Under the pieces are notes generated by a model. It was not told the origin of the DNA, ran no database searches, and worked only from the letters and a program-made list of their open reading frames with translations. This document shows, in pieces, positions 36,268-45,758 of a DNA stretch of 64,000 nucleotides. Position numbers and translations under genes: made by a program. How positions within the stretch are numbered: position 1 is the stretch's first letter; every line of letters begins with the position of its first letter. Source of the DNA: Bradyrhizobium sp. 138. GTDB lineage: Bacteria > Pseudomonadota > Alphaproteobacteria > Rhizobiales > Xanthobacteraceae. The stretch is taken from NCBI RefSeq assembly GCF_023074075.1, contig NZ_JADPKT010000091.1, forward strand, positions 150,209 to 214,208, read 5' to 3'.

Positions 36268-37335
36268 ATGAACAAATCGATCCGGGAGCTTCGGCTTGTG
36301 GCTGAGGCATCTGTTTTGGCCATTGGGTTGCTGATGTCGTCAGGAGCTAGCGCGGACGATGATCTGATGAGAAACGCCAGGCAGATCTTCCATCCGATCC
36401 CCTCAGTCATTCCTGCGGTAAAGGACAATCCAGTCACGCATGAAAAGGTCGAGCTTGGCAAGATTCTGTTCTTCGATCCGCGGCTATCGGCAAGTGAGAT
36501 CATTAGCTGCAATACGTGCCACAATCTCGGCAGCGGCGGAGTCGATGCCGGTCCGACCTCAGTCGGTCACGGCTGGAAGGTCGGCCTACGTCGGGCCCCA
36601 ACCGTCTACAACGCAGTGTTCAATGCGGCGCAATTCTGGGACGGACGCGCCGCGGACCTCAAGACGCAAGCAACTGGCCCTGTGCTGGCGAGAGCCGAAA
36701 TGAATGCGACTCCGGATCGTGTGCTCGACACCTTGAATTCAATGGCCAGCTATGTCGTCTTGTTCAAAAACGCTTTCCCGAACGAAGCGAGACCGGTCAG
36801 CTTTGAAAACTTTGCGAAGGCCATCGAGGCTTTTGAAGCGACTCTCATTACACCTGCGGCCCCGTTCGATCAGTATTTGGAGGGCAATACACATGCTCTC
36901 GATGATCAGCAGAAGTCAGGGTTGGCGCTGTTTATGGAGAAGGGATGCTCCTCTTGCCACAATGGAATCAATGTCGGTGGACAGGCCTACTTCCCGTTTG
37001 GCGTGATGAAGAAGCCTGATGCAACCCTGCTTCCGGAAGGCGATAAGGGCCGATTCGCGGTCACCAAGGCCGTCGGCGACGAATATGTCTTCCGCGCGGC
37101 GCCGTTGCGGAACGTCGCGTTGCGAGCCCCTTACTTCCATTCGGGCCAGGTTTGGAGCCTGAAGCAAGCTGTTGCCCTGATGAGTGAAATCCAGCTCGGC
37201 GCCAAGCTTAGCGATGGGGAAGAAAACGACATTGTCGCGTTTCTGCATTCGCTAACCGGGCGCCTACCTAAGATCGAGTATCCGATACTACCCACCCGTA
37301 CCAACACGACGCCAAAGCCTTCAATAGACAGGTAG
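36268..37335 (+). CDS. Periplasmic di-heme cytochrome c peroxidase (CcpA/MauG family)
   Basis: The 355-residue protein has a signal peptide (LAIGLLMSSGASA) and two haem c sites, CNTCH near residue 92 and CSSCH near residue 230, the layout of bacterial di-heme peroxidases. Further family marks are GKILFFDPRLSASEIISC, FWDGRAADLKTQATGP and LRNVALRAPYFHSGQVWSLKQA. Such enzymes reduce hydrogen peroxide with electrons from small cytochromes in the periplasm. A ribosome binding site (AAGGCGGG) precedes ATG 36268. The gene stands alone. Its role in bacteroids could be peroxide defence, but this is inference. Confidence 0.9.
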   Translation: MNKSIRELRLVAEASVLAIGLLMSSGASADDDLMRNARQIFHPIPSVIPAVKDNPVTHEKVELGKILFFDPRLSASEIISCNTCHNLGSGGVDAGPTSVGHGWKVGLRRAPTVYNAVFNAAQFWDGRAADLKTQATGPVLARAEMNATPDRVLDTLNSMASYVVLFKNAFPNEARPVSFENFAKAIEAFEATLITPAAPFDQYLEGNTHALDDQQKSGLALFMEKGCSSCHNGINVGGQAYFPFGVMKKPDATLLPEGDKGRFAVTKAVGDEYVFRAAPLRNVALRAPYFHSGQVWSLKQAVALMSEIQLGAKLSDGEENDIVAFLHSLTGRLPKIEYPILPTRTNTTPKPSIDR

Positions 37336-37404
37336 GATTAACAGCACCAGCTTCATGCCTTGCCGAATAGTAACAAATGAGACGCAAGAACCCGGCGTCC
37401 CGCA

Positions 37405-38805
37405 CACGTCCTCAGCGGCTTGTCGGCGACCTTGCGTTTGATCGCGCCGCCGGACCTGGCCAGAAGCTGTAGCCCAGGAACTTGCGACCGAACACACAGG
37501 CCACTGCGCTTTTGGTCTCGTTGACCGTCAAGCGCAGCCTGCCGTAGAGCCGCCGAAGCAGCGCCATCACCCGTTCACCCGCCCGGCGGCTGCGAACGTA
37601 GACGTTCGCATCGTCGGCGTAACGCACGAAGCAATGGCCCCGACGTTCCAGCGCCTTGTCCACTTCATCGAGCAGGACATTGGCCAGCAGCGGCGATAGC
37701 GGCCCGCCTTGCGGCGTCCTCATCGTACGCGTCTGGGCCACGCCACCGTCCATGATTCCACTGTTCAGATACGCCAGGATCAGCCGGATGACTCCGATGT
37801 CCCCAATCCGTTCCTGAAAGCGGTCGATGAGGATGTCGTGATTGATCCGGTCAAAGAACTTTTCCAGGTCCACATCCACCACGATCCGGCGACCCGATTG
37901 CACGTATGACTGTGCTGCAAGGACGGCATGATGCGCGCCCCGGCCCGGCCCGGCCGGAAGCCGTAGCTATGCTTGCCGAAGGTCGATCAAGAATGGGCTG
38001 CAACACCTGCAGCAGCGCCGGCTGGATCAAACGATCCGTCACCGTCGGGATGCCAAGCTCGCGCTCGCCGCCCTCAGGCTTGGGGATCGTCACCCGTCGT
38101 ACCGGACTGGGCCGGTAAGTCCCCGACAACTAGTTGCTGGCGGATCGCCGGCCACGCCGAACGCAGATGCGCGACGGTCCTGGTCAATGTCCAGACCGTC
38201 CCCACCAGCTGCGCCTTTGTTGGCCCGCACCCGCTTGAGCACGCGTTGCAGGTTCTCTCTCGTCAGCGCCGCCAGAAGCAGCCCTGACCCTGTGCTCTCC
38301 GATCCATGCCGCGGGCGACGAGCTTCATCGCTGCCCGAGCCACACGTGGCTTCACCGCGTCCTACCCCGGACCGCCCTGCTTGCGCCGACATCTGATGCG
38401 ATGCTTGCCACTTCGGCACGGCATTGAACACTCCTTCTCGTTTGGCTCTTCGCCCACCGTTCAGCCTTCCGACTCTACTGGCGGCGACTACAACCTCGGC
38501 TGACTTCTCGCTCCGGCTCGACACCCGTTGCCCCTTTCCAGGCACAGGCGAGATCTCCCCAGATAAGAGCGCACTCCTTCACTGCACGACCGCCGGATCT
38601 ACGCCGCTTCCCCTTGATCACGAGAGTTTCGCGGTTTCTGGCCCGCTGACACTGGTCGGTAACGCCTTCTATCCGGTTCTTGTTCATCGGCCCGCAGCTT
38701 CGCTCCACGCCCACACTCGGTCGTGCAGTTGCGCTTCGCTTCGCTCGTTGTGATCAACTCGCGACAGGACTTTCACCCATAAGAGTGCACCCATGCTGGG
38801 CGCAC
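37405..38805 (-). mobile_element. Truncated group II (class C-type) intron
   Basis: On the minus strand the intron begins at about 38805 with GTGCGCCC and soon shows GGGTGAAAGTCC, both typical of bacterial group II introns. It starts immediately after the T-run of a terminator hairpin, the known preference of class C introns. The reverse transcriptase gene follows but is broken, and the sequence ends soon after KRKVADKPL. The maturase domain and domains V and VI are missing. It is therefore a dead copy. Confidence 0.75.
37412..38400 (-). pseudogene. Group II intron reverse transcriptase, frameshifted
   Basis: The N-terminal frame reads RENLQRVLKRVRANKGAAG, then a second frame gives SGTYRPSPVRRVTIPKPEGGE and LGIPTVTDRLIQPALLQVL, and a third gives VVDVDLEKFFDRINHDIL, TPQGGPLSPLLANVLLDEV and the catalytic FVRYADDANVYV. 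These are reverse transcriptase blocks 0 to 5 in order. At least two frameshifts separate them, and the X (maturase) domain is lost. No active enzyme can be made. Confidence 0.85.
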
Positions 38806-38806
38806 C

Positions 38807-38839
38807 AAAAAAACGCCCGGCCTCCGCCGGAGGCCGGGC
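38807..38839 (-). terminator. Rho-independent terminator used as intron target
   Basis: An 11-bp perfect stem (GCCCGGCCTCC / GGAGGCCGGGC, loop of three bases) is followed on the minus strand by seven T residues. The group II intron begins right after the T-run. The gene it originally served is not recognisable. Confidence 0.85.
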
Positions 38840-39515
38840 GAAAGTCACGCAGGAACAACGCTGCTTTACGCATCGCACCAGCTTTCGTCGGTAGGGAGGA
38901 CTACCGGCGATCGATTTACGGCGAGGGCATTCGCCGTCAAGCAACGAGAAGCGGATGCCACTCCGCGCGAAGCCTGGAGCCGCTTGCCTTCCGGCTCCTG
39001 TCGGAAACTTCACGACTTGTCCACCACTCGCCCGCTGTCCGGTTGGCACGGCAGTGCCTTGATTGAACTGGGATCCTTTGCGCAAGCGGTTTGGCTGCCG
39101 TGCCCTGAAACACAAGCGACAGTTTGCCGTCGCAGCAGCATTTGGCACCCCACCAAAAAGGCTCGATTATCTTCCGGAAGAGCGTGCCAAGGCGCCAATT
39201 TCGTATGACATTCCGTAAGGGCGGTAAAATAGATTATTGTGATGGGACACATCCAAGCAATGGATAAATGAAAAATAGCGCTGTGCTTCGCGTCGAGCGT
39301 TAATGTTCGGAATAAGTGACCTGATCGGGCATCGCCGGCATGCTGTCCGCCGTCGGATCGAAAACCGAGCTTGTCGCCGGCTGTATGCGACCGCCTCCGC
39401 CGGCGCCGGCCGGCATTCCCAGGCGCTGGGAACTTTGGGAGCTCGCAAGGACATCGTAAGCCCCCAAAGCGCGTGCATCTTGTTCACAAACGCGTTGGCG
39501 AAACGCTCCGCACCA
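38840..39515. other. Stretch without a supported gene
   Basis: This interval lies between metE and the terminator. Several frames are open but none matches a known family. If the terminator belongs to metE, the metE transcript would have a 700-base tail. Confidence 0.4.
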
Positions 39516-41831
39516 TCATGGCTCAGCCCGCAACTCGCGTGCGGCGGCCACCATATTGACGAGCGCGGGACGCACCTCCTCCCACCTTCGAGTTTTCAGT
39601 CCGCAGTCGGGATTGATCCAGAGCTGCCGATCGGAAACTCGCTGCCGCGCCAACACAATCAGCTGCTTGATTTCCGCCGCTGCGGGAATGCGCGGTGAAT
39701 GAATGTCATAGACGCCGGGCCCGATCTCATTGGGATATTTGTAGCTCTTGAAGGCCTCGAGCAATTCCATCTTAGAACGCGACGTCTCGATTGAAATGAC
39801 GTCAGCATCCATTGCTGCGATCGCATCGATGATTTCGTTGAATTCGGAATAACACATGTGGGTATGGATCTGAGTTCCGTCGGCGACAGCGGAGGAGCAA
39901 ACGCGGAAGCTGTCCACTGCCCAATCGAGATAGTTCCTCCACTGCGATTTGCGTAGCGGCAATCCCTCCCGCAACGCAGGCTCGTCGATCTGGATCATGG
40001 TCGCTCCAGCCGCCTCAAGATCGATGACCTCATCGCGGATCGCAAGAGCGATCTGACGGCATGTCTCGCTCCGCGAGATGTCGTCGCGGACAAACGACCA
40101 GTTCAGGATCGTCACCGGTCCGGTCAGCATAGCCTTGACGGGTTTCTTGGTCAGAGACTGCGCATAGCGCCACCATTCAACGGTCATCGGCTTCGACCGA
40201 AAAACATCTCCGAACAGGATCGGCGGACGAACGTATCGCGACCCATAAGACTGAACCCAGCCGTGCTTGGTGAAAGCGAATCCCAACAGCTGTTCGGCAA
40301 AGTATTGAACCATGTCATTGCGCTCGAACTCACCGTGTACGAGCACGTCCAGGCCGATATCTTCCTGCCACTGCACGGTCCGGGCTGTCTCGGCTTTCAG
40401 AAGCTGCTCGTACTGCGCGTCATTCAGCGCTCCCCGCGCATGAGCCGCACGCGCATTCCGGACGTCGACCGTTTGCGGGAAGGATCCGATGGTTGTCGTT
40501 GGAAACATCGGCAATGCGAACGCGACGCGCTGGACGTCGGCACGCTGGGTGAACGCACTGCGACGGCGACGCATGCTATCGTCGATCGCGGCCATTCGTC
40601 CGGCGACATTCGCATTGTGGATTTCGGGCGATGTTTCGCGGGTCACGGCTGCGTACTCCGAAAACGCAAGTTCATCGGCCACCTCGGCAGCATGGCCGGC
40701 CAGCGCTTTGCCCAATATCGAAAGTTCCTTGATCTTCTGAACTGAGAACGCCAGCCACGTCTTCAGATTGGGATCGAGATCGGTCTCTAGCTCAATGTCG
40801 ATCGGAACATGAAGCAGCGAGCAGGAAGGAGCAATCTGAACACGGTCCCTGCCCAGCTTTTTGACCATAGGGGCAAGTTGGTCGAGCAAGGCCGCAAGTT
40901 TGGAGCGCCAGACGTTACGACCATCAACGACGCCTAGCGAGACCACGAGATCTCTGCGGGCTGTGGCAACAATTGCGTCCAACTGGTCGGGTGCCCGAAC
41001 CAGATCGACATGAAGCCCTGCAACGGGCAAGGCCAAGGCTGTTTCAAGATTGTCGCCGATAGCGCCGAAATAAGTGGCCAGCATGATTTTAAGGGCCGGC
41101 ACAACCTTTGCGAAATGAGCATAGGCCCGGCGGACAGCCGCCAGCGACGCTTCGTCGATGTCCATCACTAGGCATGGCTCGTCGAGCTGAACCCATTCAG
41201 CACCGCGCGAGGCTAGTTCGCGGAGAACATCGACATAGACTGGGAGGAGCCCATCAAGCAGCGACAGCGGATTGAATGCGGGATTTGCGCTTTTGCCGAG
41301 CTTCAGGAAAGTGACTGGGCCAACTAGGACGGGCCGCGTTTGATAGCCGAGGCTTTTTGCCTCCTCATATTCCTCGATCGGCTTTCGAGAGGAATACTTA
41401 AAGATCTGATCCTGGTGAAATTCCGGCACCATGTAGTGGTAGTTAGTATCGAACCACTTCGTCATTTCCTGTGCGGCTACGCCAGGCCTATGCTGAGCGT
41501 GATCACCATCCTGAGCGCCACGCGCCATGGTGAAGTAGGTCTTGAGCGACACAGGACCTTCAGTCCAGCCGTAGACGTCGGGAATGGCTCCGACCATTAC
41601 GCTGGTATCGAGCACATGGTCATAGAGCGAGAAGTCATTCGAAGGAATGACGGTCGCACCGCAGGATTTCTGCCGTGCCCAATTAGCGGCACGAAGTCCA
41701 CTCCCCGCCTCGAGGAGCTCGGCTTCGCTGGAGTTTCCCGCCCAGTAGCTCTCGAGCGCGAATTTGAGTTCGCGTCGTGGGCCGATGCGTGACGTCCCCA
41801 GTGTGGCAACGGGAAGCGAAAGAATAGACAT
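39516..41831 (-). CDS. metE: Cobalamin-independent methionine synthase MetE
   Basis: MetE transfers a methyl group from 5-methyltetrahydropteroyl-triglutamate to homocysteine in the cytoplasm. The product is 771 residues, the usual length. Visible marks are GRNVWRSKLAALLDQ, the substrate loop TTIGSFPQT, HGEFERNDMVQYFAE, MIQIDEPALREGLPL with the catalytic Asp, IHTHMCYSEFN with Zn-binding His and Cys, and WINPDCGLKTRRW with the last Zn-binding Cys. A cobalamin riboswitch lies about 115 bases upstream, so the gene should be switched off when vitamin B12 is available. Close to the start, CCCC-N6-GGGG (41840-41853) could form a small hairpin near the ribosome site. Confidence 0.96.
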   Translation of the reverse strand: MSILSLPVATLGTSRIGPRRELKFALESYWAGNSSEAELLEAGSGLRAANWARQKSCGATVIPSNDFSLYDHVLDTSVMVGAIPDVYGWTEGPVSLKTYFTMARGAQDGDHAQHRPGVAAQEMTKWFDTNYHYMVPEFHQDQIFKYSSRKPIEEYEEAKSLGYQTRPVLVGPVTFLKLGKSANPAFNPLSLLDGLLPVYVDVLRELASRGAEWVQLDEPCLVMDIDEASLAAVRRAYAHFAKVVPALKIMLATYFGAIGDNLETALALPVAGLHVDLVRAPDQLDAIVATARRDLVVSLGVVDGRNVWRSKLAALLDQLAPMVKKLGRDRVQIAPSCSLLHVPIDIELETDLDPNLKTWLAFSVQKIKELSILGKALAGHAAEVADELAFSEYAAVTRETSPEIHNANVAGRMAAIDDSMRRRRSAFTQRADVQRVAFALPMFPTTTIGSFPQTVDVRNARAAHARGALNDAQYEQLLKAETARTVQWQEDIGLDVLVHGEFERNDMVQYFAEQLLGFAFTKHGWVQSYGSRYVRPPILFGDVFRSKPMTVEWWRYAQSLTKKPVKAMLTGPVTILNWSFVRDDISRSETCRQIALAIRDEVIDLEAAGATMIQIDEPALREGLPLRKSQWRNYLDWAVDSFRVCSSAVADGTQIHTHMCYSEFNEIIDAIAAMDADVISIETSRSKMELLEAFKSYKYPNEIGPGVYDIHSPRIPAAAEIKQLIVLARQRVSDRQLWINPDCGLKTRRWEEVRPALVNMVAAARELRAEP

Positions 41832-41945
41832 AGCTCATACCCCATAATTGGGGGCAAAGGCCATGGCGGACGCATGCAGCGAATATCGCGTGAGCGACAG
41901 CTGCTTGGCGCACACCGGGACACCCCGCCCGTGGACGATATATTG

Positions 41946-42110
41946 TCGAGGCAGGTCTCCTGGCTCGCGGGTCGTCGCTGCTGTCCGGCCTTCCCGAAGC
42001 CGCATGGCTTCAGTGACTTCGTTGGACAGCGGCTCGCCGCTTACAGTTGCGGGGGCAGCGCCGGCATGCACCGGCTTCCCTCTTAGCTCCGGATCAAACG
42101 AAATCCGAAG
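41946..42110 (-). ncRNA. Cobalamin (B12) riboswitch upstream of metE
   Basis: On the minus strand the conserved elements appear in order: GGGAAGCCGGTGCA, CTGCCCCCGCAACTGTAAG, GCCGCTGTCCAACGAAG, the pairing partner GGCCGGACAGC, and the B12 box AGCCAGGAGACCTGCC at 41950-41965. This is a complete aptamer of the standard alphaproteobacterial type. Its place in front of metE fits control of the B12-independent isozyme by B12. Confidence 0.95.
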
Positions 42111-42239
42111 ACCACGACGGCTGGTATTATGCGCACGAGGATCGATCGGTCAACCTACTAGCTGTCGCTGCGATACTGCCCAAGAGATTGCGAGCTATAC
42201 CAAATAGGCTACAACGGTCTTACTCCCGGCCTGGTGAAA

Positions 42240-42680
42240 ACGCGTGGATCTGTGGAGACTCTGCTTGTGAATGCGTCCGCTCAACATCCTGTTCGCGTAG
42301 TCGGATGAGCTCCACGAGCAGAACGAACGCGCCGGGCGCTTTCGACATCTGCGTGATCGCGACAAAGCCTGGACTTGTCTGTCAGTGGCTTCTCGAACTC
42401 GTCCGTGAGGAAGTTGCGATCATGCTCGGCGGGCAACCGTTTGATGACAGCGCCAGCTCCTTAGGAATTGCCAAGGCGGGATTGCTCCAGGATCGAACGG
42501 ATTATCAGGTCGGACTGCCTCTGTTCGGCCTGCCCCCGCGACGAGCCGCGAGCTCGATCGCCTCCGTCGCGTTGGTCAAGATGATCTCCTCGGTGCGCCA
42601 AGCACTTACGTGCTGAGCGACTTTGGCGCGCGCCTCCGTTGTTTCCGTCGCCGCTGGCGAGCAGTGCAGCCTGGACGTTG
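42240..42680 (-). pseudogene. SufS-type cysteine desulfurase remnant
   Basis: Minus-strand frames give consecutive pieces of a group II cysteine desulfurase: LHCSPAATETTEARAKVAQHV, then SAWRTEEIILTNATEAIELAAR, then LPAEHDRNFLTDEFEKPLTD, then PGFVAITQMSKAPGAFVLLV and ELIRLREQDV. Between them are stops and frame changes. The PLP lysine and catalytic cysteine parts are missing. About 150 residues of roughly 410 remain. Confidence 0.7.
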
Positions 42681-42779
42681 GCCTGCGCGAAATCGCAGGA
42701 ACAGTTCCGGACCACGCTGACTTGCGAAACTGGAGTAAGCGGCGAGAGCGCGGGCGGCGGGGATCCTGCTATGACCCTA

Positions 42780-43100
42780 GGCTCCATGCACTCGTGCATG
42801 GTGACCAGGGGCAAGCGGATGCGAGCTTCTCGTATGTCTTCAGGATTTCCGGACCGATCTCGTCGCGCGTGGAGACGTCTCTTCGGCTCCGGCCGTGACG
42901 TAGCTTTAGATATCCTGCAAGTCGATCTTGGGATATTCGACGCCCGTCCACCTCGCTTCGGCTTCGAGGGTTTCTCGGAGTCGATCAGCGCCTTAAGCTC
43001 ATAACGAGGTTGATCGACCTCGATGCGTCCCACGCGGTCGGCGCCCTCCTCAAGCGCGACATCTACTACTTCGTTCGCGAAATCGAGCGGTGACGCCTTC
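42780..43100 (-). pseudogene. Probable SufB remnant
   Basis: Just after the ferredoxin gene the minus strand reads RIEVDQPRYELKALIDSEKPS, then in another frame WTGVEYPKIDLQDI, then DEIGPEILKTYEKL. These resemble the N-terminal blocks of SufB, including the well-kept E-x-LKTYEKL. With the SufS pieces further on it suggests a decayed suf operon. The match is short and is from memory of the family. Confidence 0.45.
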
Positions 43101-43114
43101 TGGACGCGGGCTGC

Positions 43115-43318
43115 TTATGCTGTCTTAGACGGGACACAGGTGTCAGGCACCGGACAGACCACCGCGCATTGCGGCGTGTCGGAATGGCCCTCGCACTCCG
43201 TACACTTTTTGGCATCGATAACGTAAATGTCGCGCTTGAGGCTGATCGCCGCGTTGGGACACTCGAACTCACATGCCCCACAAACGGTGCATTGCGAAGC
43301 GACGATCTTGTAAGTCAT
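43115..43318 (-). CDS. Second FdxN-type 2[4Fe-4S] ferredoxin
   Basis: The start MTYKIVASQCTVCGAC at 43318 gives 67 residues, with AAGGAG upstream. The two motifs CTVCGACEFECP and CTECEGHSDTPQCAVVCP have the same long second spacing as the protein at 3044-3268, to which it is clearly related. It has its own NifA site and a sigma54-like promoter upstream, so it is probably made under nitrogen-fixing conditions and may donate electrons to nitrogenase or an assembly protein. The decayed suf genes follow on the same strand. The 146-residue upstream extension of the frame has no family resemblance and is rejected. Confidence 0.9.
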   Translation of the reverse strand: MTYKIVASQCTVCGACEFECPNAAISLKRDIYVIDAKKCTECEGHSDTPQCAVVCPVPDTCVPSKTA

Positions 43319-43361
43319 GCCTTCCGACTCCTTAGGCGAGCGATGCCATTGGCGATCCCCT

Positions 43362-43376
43362 TCAAGTGCCGTGCCA
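43362..43376 (-). promoter_or_regulatory. Sigma54-like promoter of the second ferredoxin
   Basis: On the minus strand TGGCACGGCACTTGA has a perfect -24 half, but the -12 half ends in GA instead of GC. It is 44 bases upstream of the ATG and 62 bases from a perfect NifA site. The -12 mismatch would weaken it. Confidence 0.55.
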
Positions 43377-43437
43377 AGGACAGACGCGCTCAATGATGGG
43401 CAATTTGCCCAATTGTGCTGTCCCGGGTCTGAGACCA

Positions 43438-43453
43438 TGTCGCATCTGCGACA
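43438..43453 (-). promoter_or_regulatory. NifA upstream activator site for the second ferredoxin
   Basis: TGTCGCATCTGCGACA fits TGT-N10-ACA and is nearly a full palindrome. Confidence 0.78.
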
Positions 43454-43935
43454 GCAACGGGCCACTTCAATTTCAAGCGATGCGAGCCCTCGGGCCCTGC
43501 TCCGAGAGCCAGTCGCGACTCGACCGCTGGGAGCTTTCGTCGGTTTGTCTGGCATGGCAGCGCGGGGCCAAGCGACGTTCGACGATTCCGAAACCGGCGG
43601 CGCGACTAAAAGGCGCGAGCCGACGCGCGTCTACGCCGGATCTCCGCAAACCTCCGGTCACACGCCCTGACTGGAGGTTTTGTGCAAGCCTCGCTCACGG
43701 CTGCAACGTTAGCCCAGCGGATTGACTCGCTGGAGGCTTGCCAAAACGGGTTTGTGCTACAATAACTTTCGGCGTCGCTTCGGAGGGAAATGAAGTTCCG
43801 CCGGGAGAAGCGATGCTGGCTTTGCAAAATGACCGATTTAATTGCAGTCACCCGCATGCCTGGTGCCGAGTAGGCATGACGGCGCGTGCGAGCGCTGGTA
43901 CGCTTTGCGTGTCTGCTCAGCCACTCCTCATGCAA
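43454..43935. other. Stretch without a supported gene
   Basis: This lies between the ferredoxin control region and the 3' end of the EAL gene. No recognisable product or repeat is seen. Confidence 0.4.
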
Positions 43936-45150
43936 CTATTTTGGACGAAGTGGAACAGGGCTGAAAGATGACTGTGCAAATTGCTTCAGCGGCATGGCCT
44001 TTCCGAACAGAAGGCCCTGCGCAAGGTCGAAGCCGAGTTCGGTCACAGCGATCAGGTCGGCGTGGCTCTCCACACCTGCGGCGACGGTGCGCACGCTGTA
44101 CTCTTTGGCTAGATCGACGATATGGCGGCACACCGTTCGCTTCAGGGGTCCATTTCCGCAACCGGCGACGTACTGCCGGCCCACTTTTAATTTCATGAAT
44201 GGGAATTTTTCCATCCCCATCAGCTGCGGCCAATTGGCGCCGACATTGTCGATTGCAAGGCCAATGTTGTGAAAGCGAACCTCACGCGCGACCTCGATCA
44301 GGAGATCTAGATTCTGGATCGCTTCCTCGCTATCGATTTCAATCGTCAAGCCGCCGAAAGCGGGGTGCGACGGCATGCGCTGACAGAGATCGCGTACCGC
44401 CTGCGGGTCAATCAGGAATGCTGCCGGGAGATTGATGGAGAGATCGATCGAAGTTTGCTGCTCCAGAAGATAATGCCAATCCTTGATCGCGCGGTCGATC
44501 ACGAACTGCGACAACTCCCTAAAATGCGGATCGTGAGCCTCCGAGATGAAATAGGCCGGTGGAACAACGCCCCAGGTCGGGTGCCGCATTCGCACAAGCG
44601 CCTCGGCGCCGCGGCGGCTGAGAGTACACGCGTCAAACTTCGGCTCATACCAGAGCTCAAGCCAGCCAGCGTGTAAGGCTTCCCCGACATGGACCGCGGG
44701 ACGGGGAGCCGGCTCTCTGGGCAAGAGCATGGCGACCCGATCGCGTAGCGTCTCGGCTGCAAACGGCGTCCTCAGCGGCGGCAGCATAGCAAGTCCATAT
44801 TCGCCCCCGACCTGCTGCACTGCCGTCATGATGATCGACTCGCGGGCGCCGAACGCCAGCACTCCGCCTGCAAATCCTTCGCGTACGAGTATCTCGAGCA
44901 ATCGTCCAGGCTCGATTCGATCCGAGCCAATGCCGAGCAGGATCAGATCAGGGAGATCCGTGCCGAGTACGTGCGGCAGCTCGTCAGCAGTCCCGCATTC
45001 GCTGATAACAAACCCCATATCCTCCAGTACATCCCGAAGAAAGGCGCGCAGATGCCGCTTGCCGACGGCCACGCACGCTCGCGGCCGCACCTTACGCTGT
45101 CCGAAGATTACAGGTTTCCCTCCGACCAGTTCGGCCTGCCCATGCTCCAT
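43936..45150 (-). CDS. EAL-domain protein with N-terminal receiver-like domain
   Basis: The start at 45150 (MEHGQAELVGGKPVIF), with GGGGAGTGG upstream, gives 404 residues. The first 130 look like a response-regulator fold (ACVAVGKRHLRAFLRDVLEDM, LPDLILLGIGSD). Residues 160-400 are an EAL domain: AEALVRM keeps E-A-L, followed by LSINLPAAFL, EIDSEEAIQ, FMKLKVG and AAGVESHADL. The usual DDFGTG loop reads IDNVGANW, so one of the metal-binding aspartates is replaced by Asn. It may be a weak or inactive c-di-GMP phosphodiesterase that senses or binds. No membrane segment is seen. Confidence 0.85.
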   Translation of the reverse strand: MEHGQAELVGGKPVIFGQRKVRPRACVAVGKRHLRAFLRDVLEDMGFVISECGTADELPHVLGTDLPDLILLGIGSDRIEPGRLLEILVREGFAGGVLAFGARESIIMTAVQQVGGEYGLAMLPPLRTPFAAETLRDRVAMLLPREPAPRPAVHVGEALHAGWLELWYEPKFDACTLSRRGAEALVRMRHPTWGVVPPAYFISEAHDPHFRELSQFVIDRAIKDWHYLLEQQTSIDLSINLPAAFLIDPQAVRDLCQRMPSHPAFGGLTIEIDSEEAIQNLDLLIEVAREVRFHNIGLAIDNVGANWPQLMGMEKFPFMKLKVGRQYVAGCGNGPLKRTVCRHIVDLAKEYSVRTVAAGVESHADLIAVTELGFDLAQGLLFGKAMPLKQFAQSSFSPVPLRPK

Positions 45151-45207
45151 CGCAACCACTCCCCTTCCGTGACGGTCCCTTAAACGAGGGGCGAAGGTCC
45201 AAAACAA

Positions 45208-45758
45208 GCTGTGCTTGCCATTATCTTTCGATTCTTCGAGGTAAGCTTAAGATAGTGCATTAGCGTGCAAAATCTTTCGCGATGTTGCTCAGACGATTTT
45301 GTCGGGCGCACGCGTATGATACCTCTCCCGCCTCGCGCAACTTTGTACGAGTGACGCACACGAGTGTGGGGAATCTCACCTTCGGACGCGCCGAGCTGAT
45401 GCGCCCTATGGCACGGCGATTACCATGCCGCAAGATCTACTGAATCGCGTCGCTCGTGAGTGATGATCGGCAATCACTCTTACGAAATGTTTGATCGGCA
45501 GGGCCGGCCTCCCCACGCGCGAATGTGCCATCTCGTGGATTTCCTTTCCAATCGAAGGCAGTCCATCATGAGTTCGTAGCAGGTCCGCTGTCGATTCTGA
45601 GAACGGCAACAGCTTGCACTTACCTCACCTCTGTTGCTGATAGCGAGTGCGGGCGTCCTATTCCCTATCGAGCTTGATAGTTGCTCTCAGTTGCGGTTTC
45701 TGTATCCTTCTGAAGCATGAATATTCCTCAAGAGGGACCGGAGGGACTAACGTGACGG
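45208..45758. other. Stretch without a supported gene
   Basis: About 550 bases lie between the divergent EAL and GNAT genes. They must hold both promoters, but no recognisable motif was found. Confidence 0.4.
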
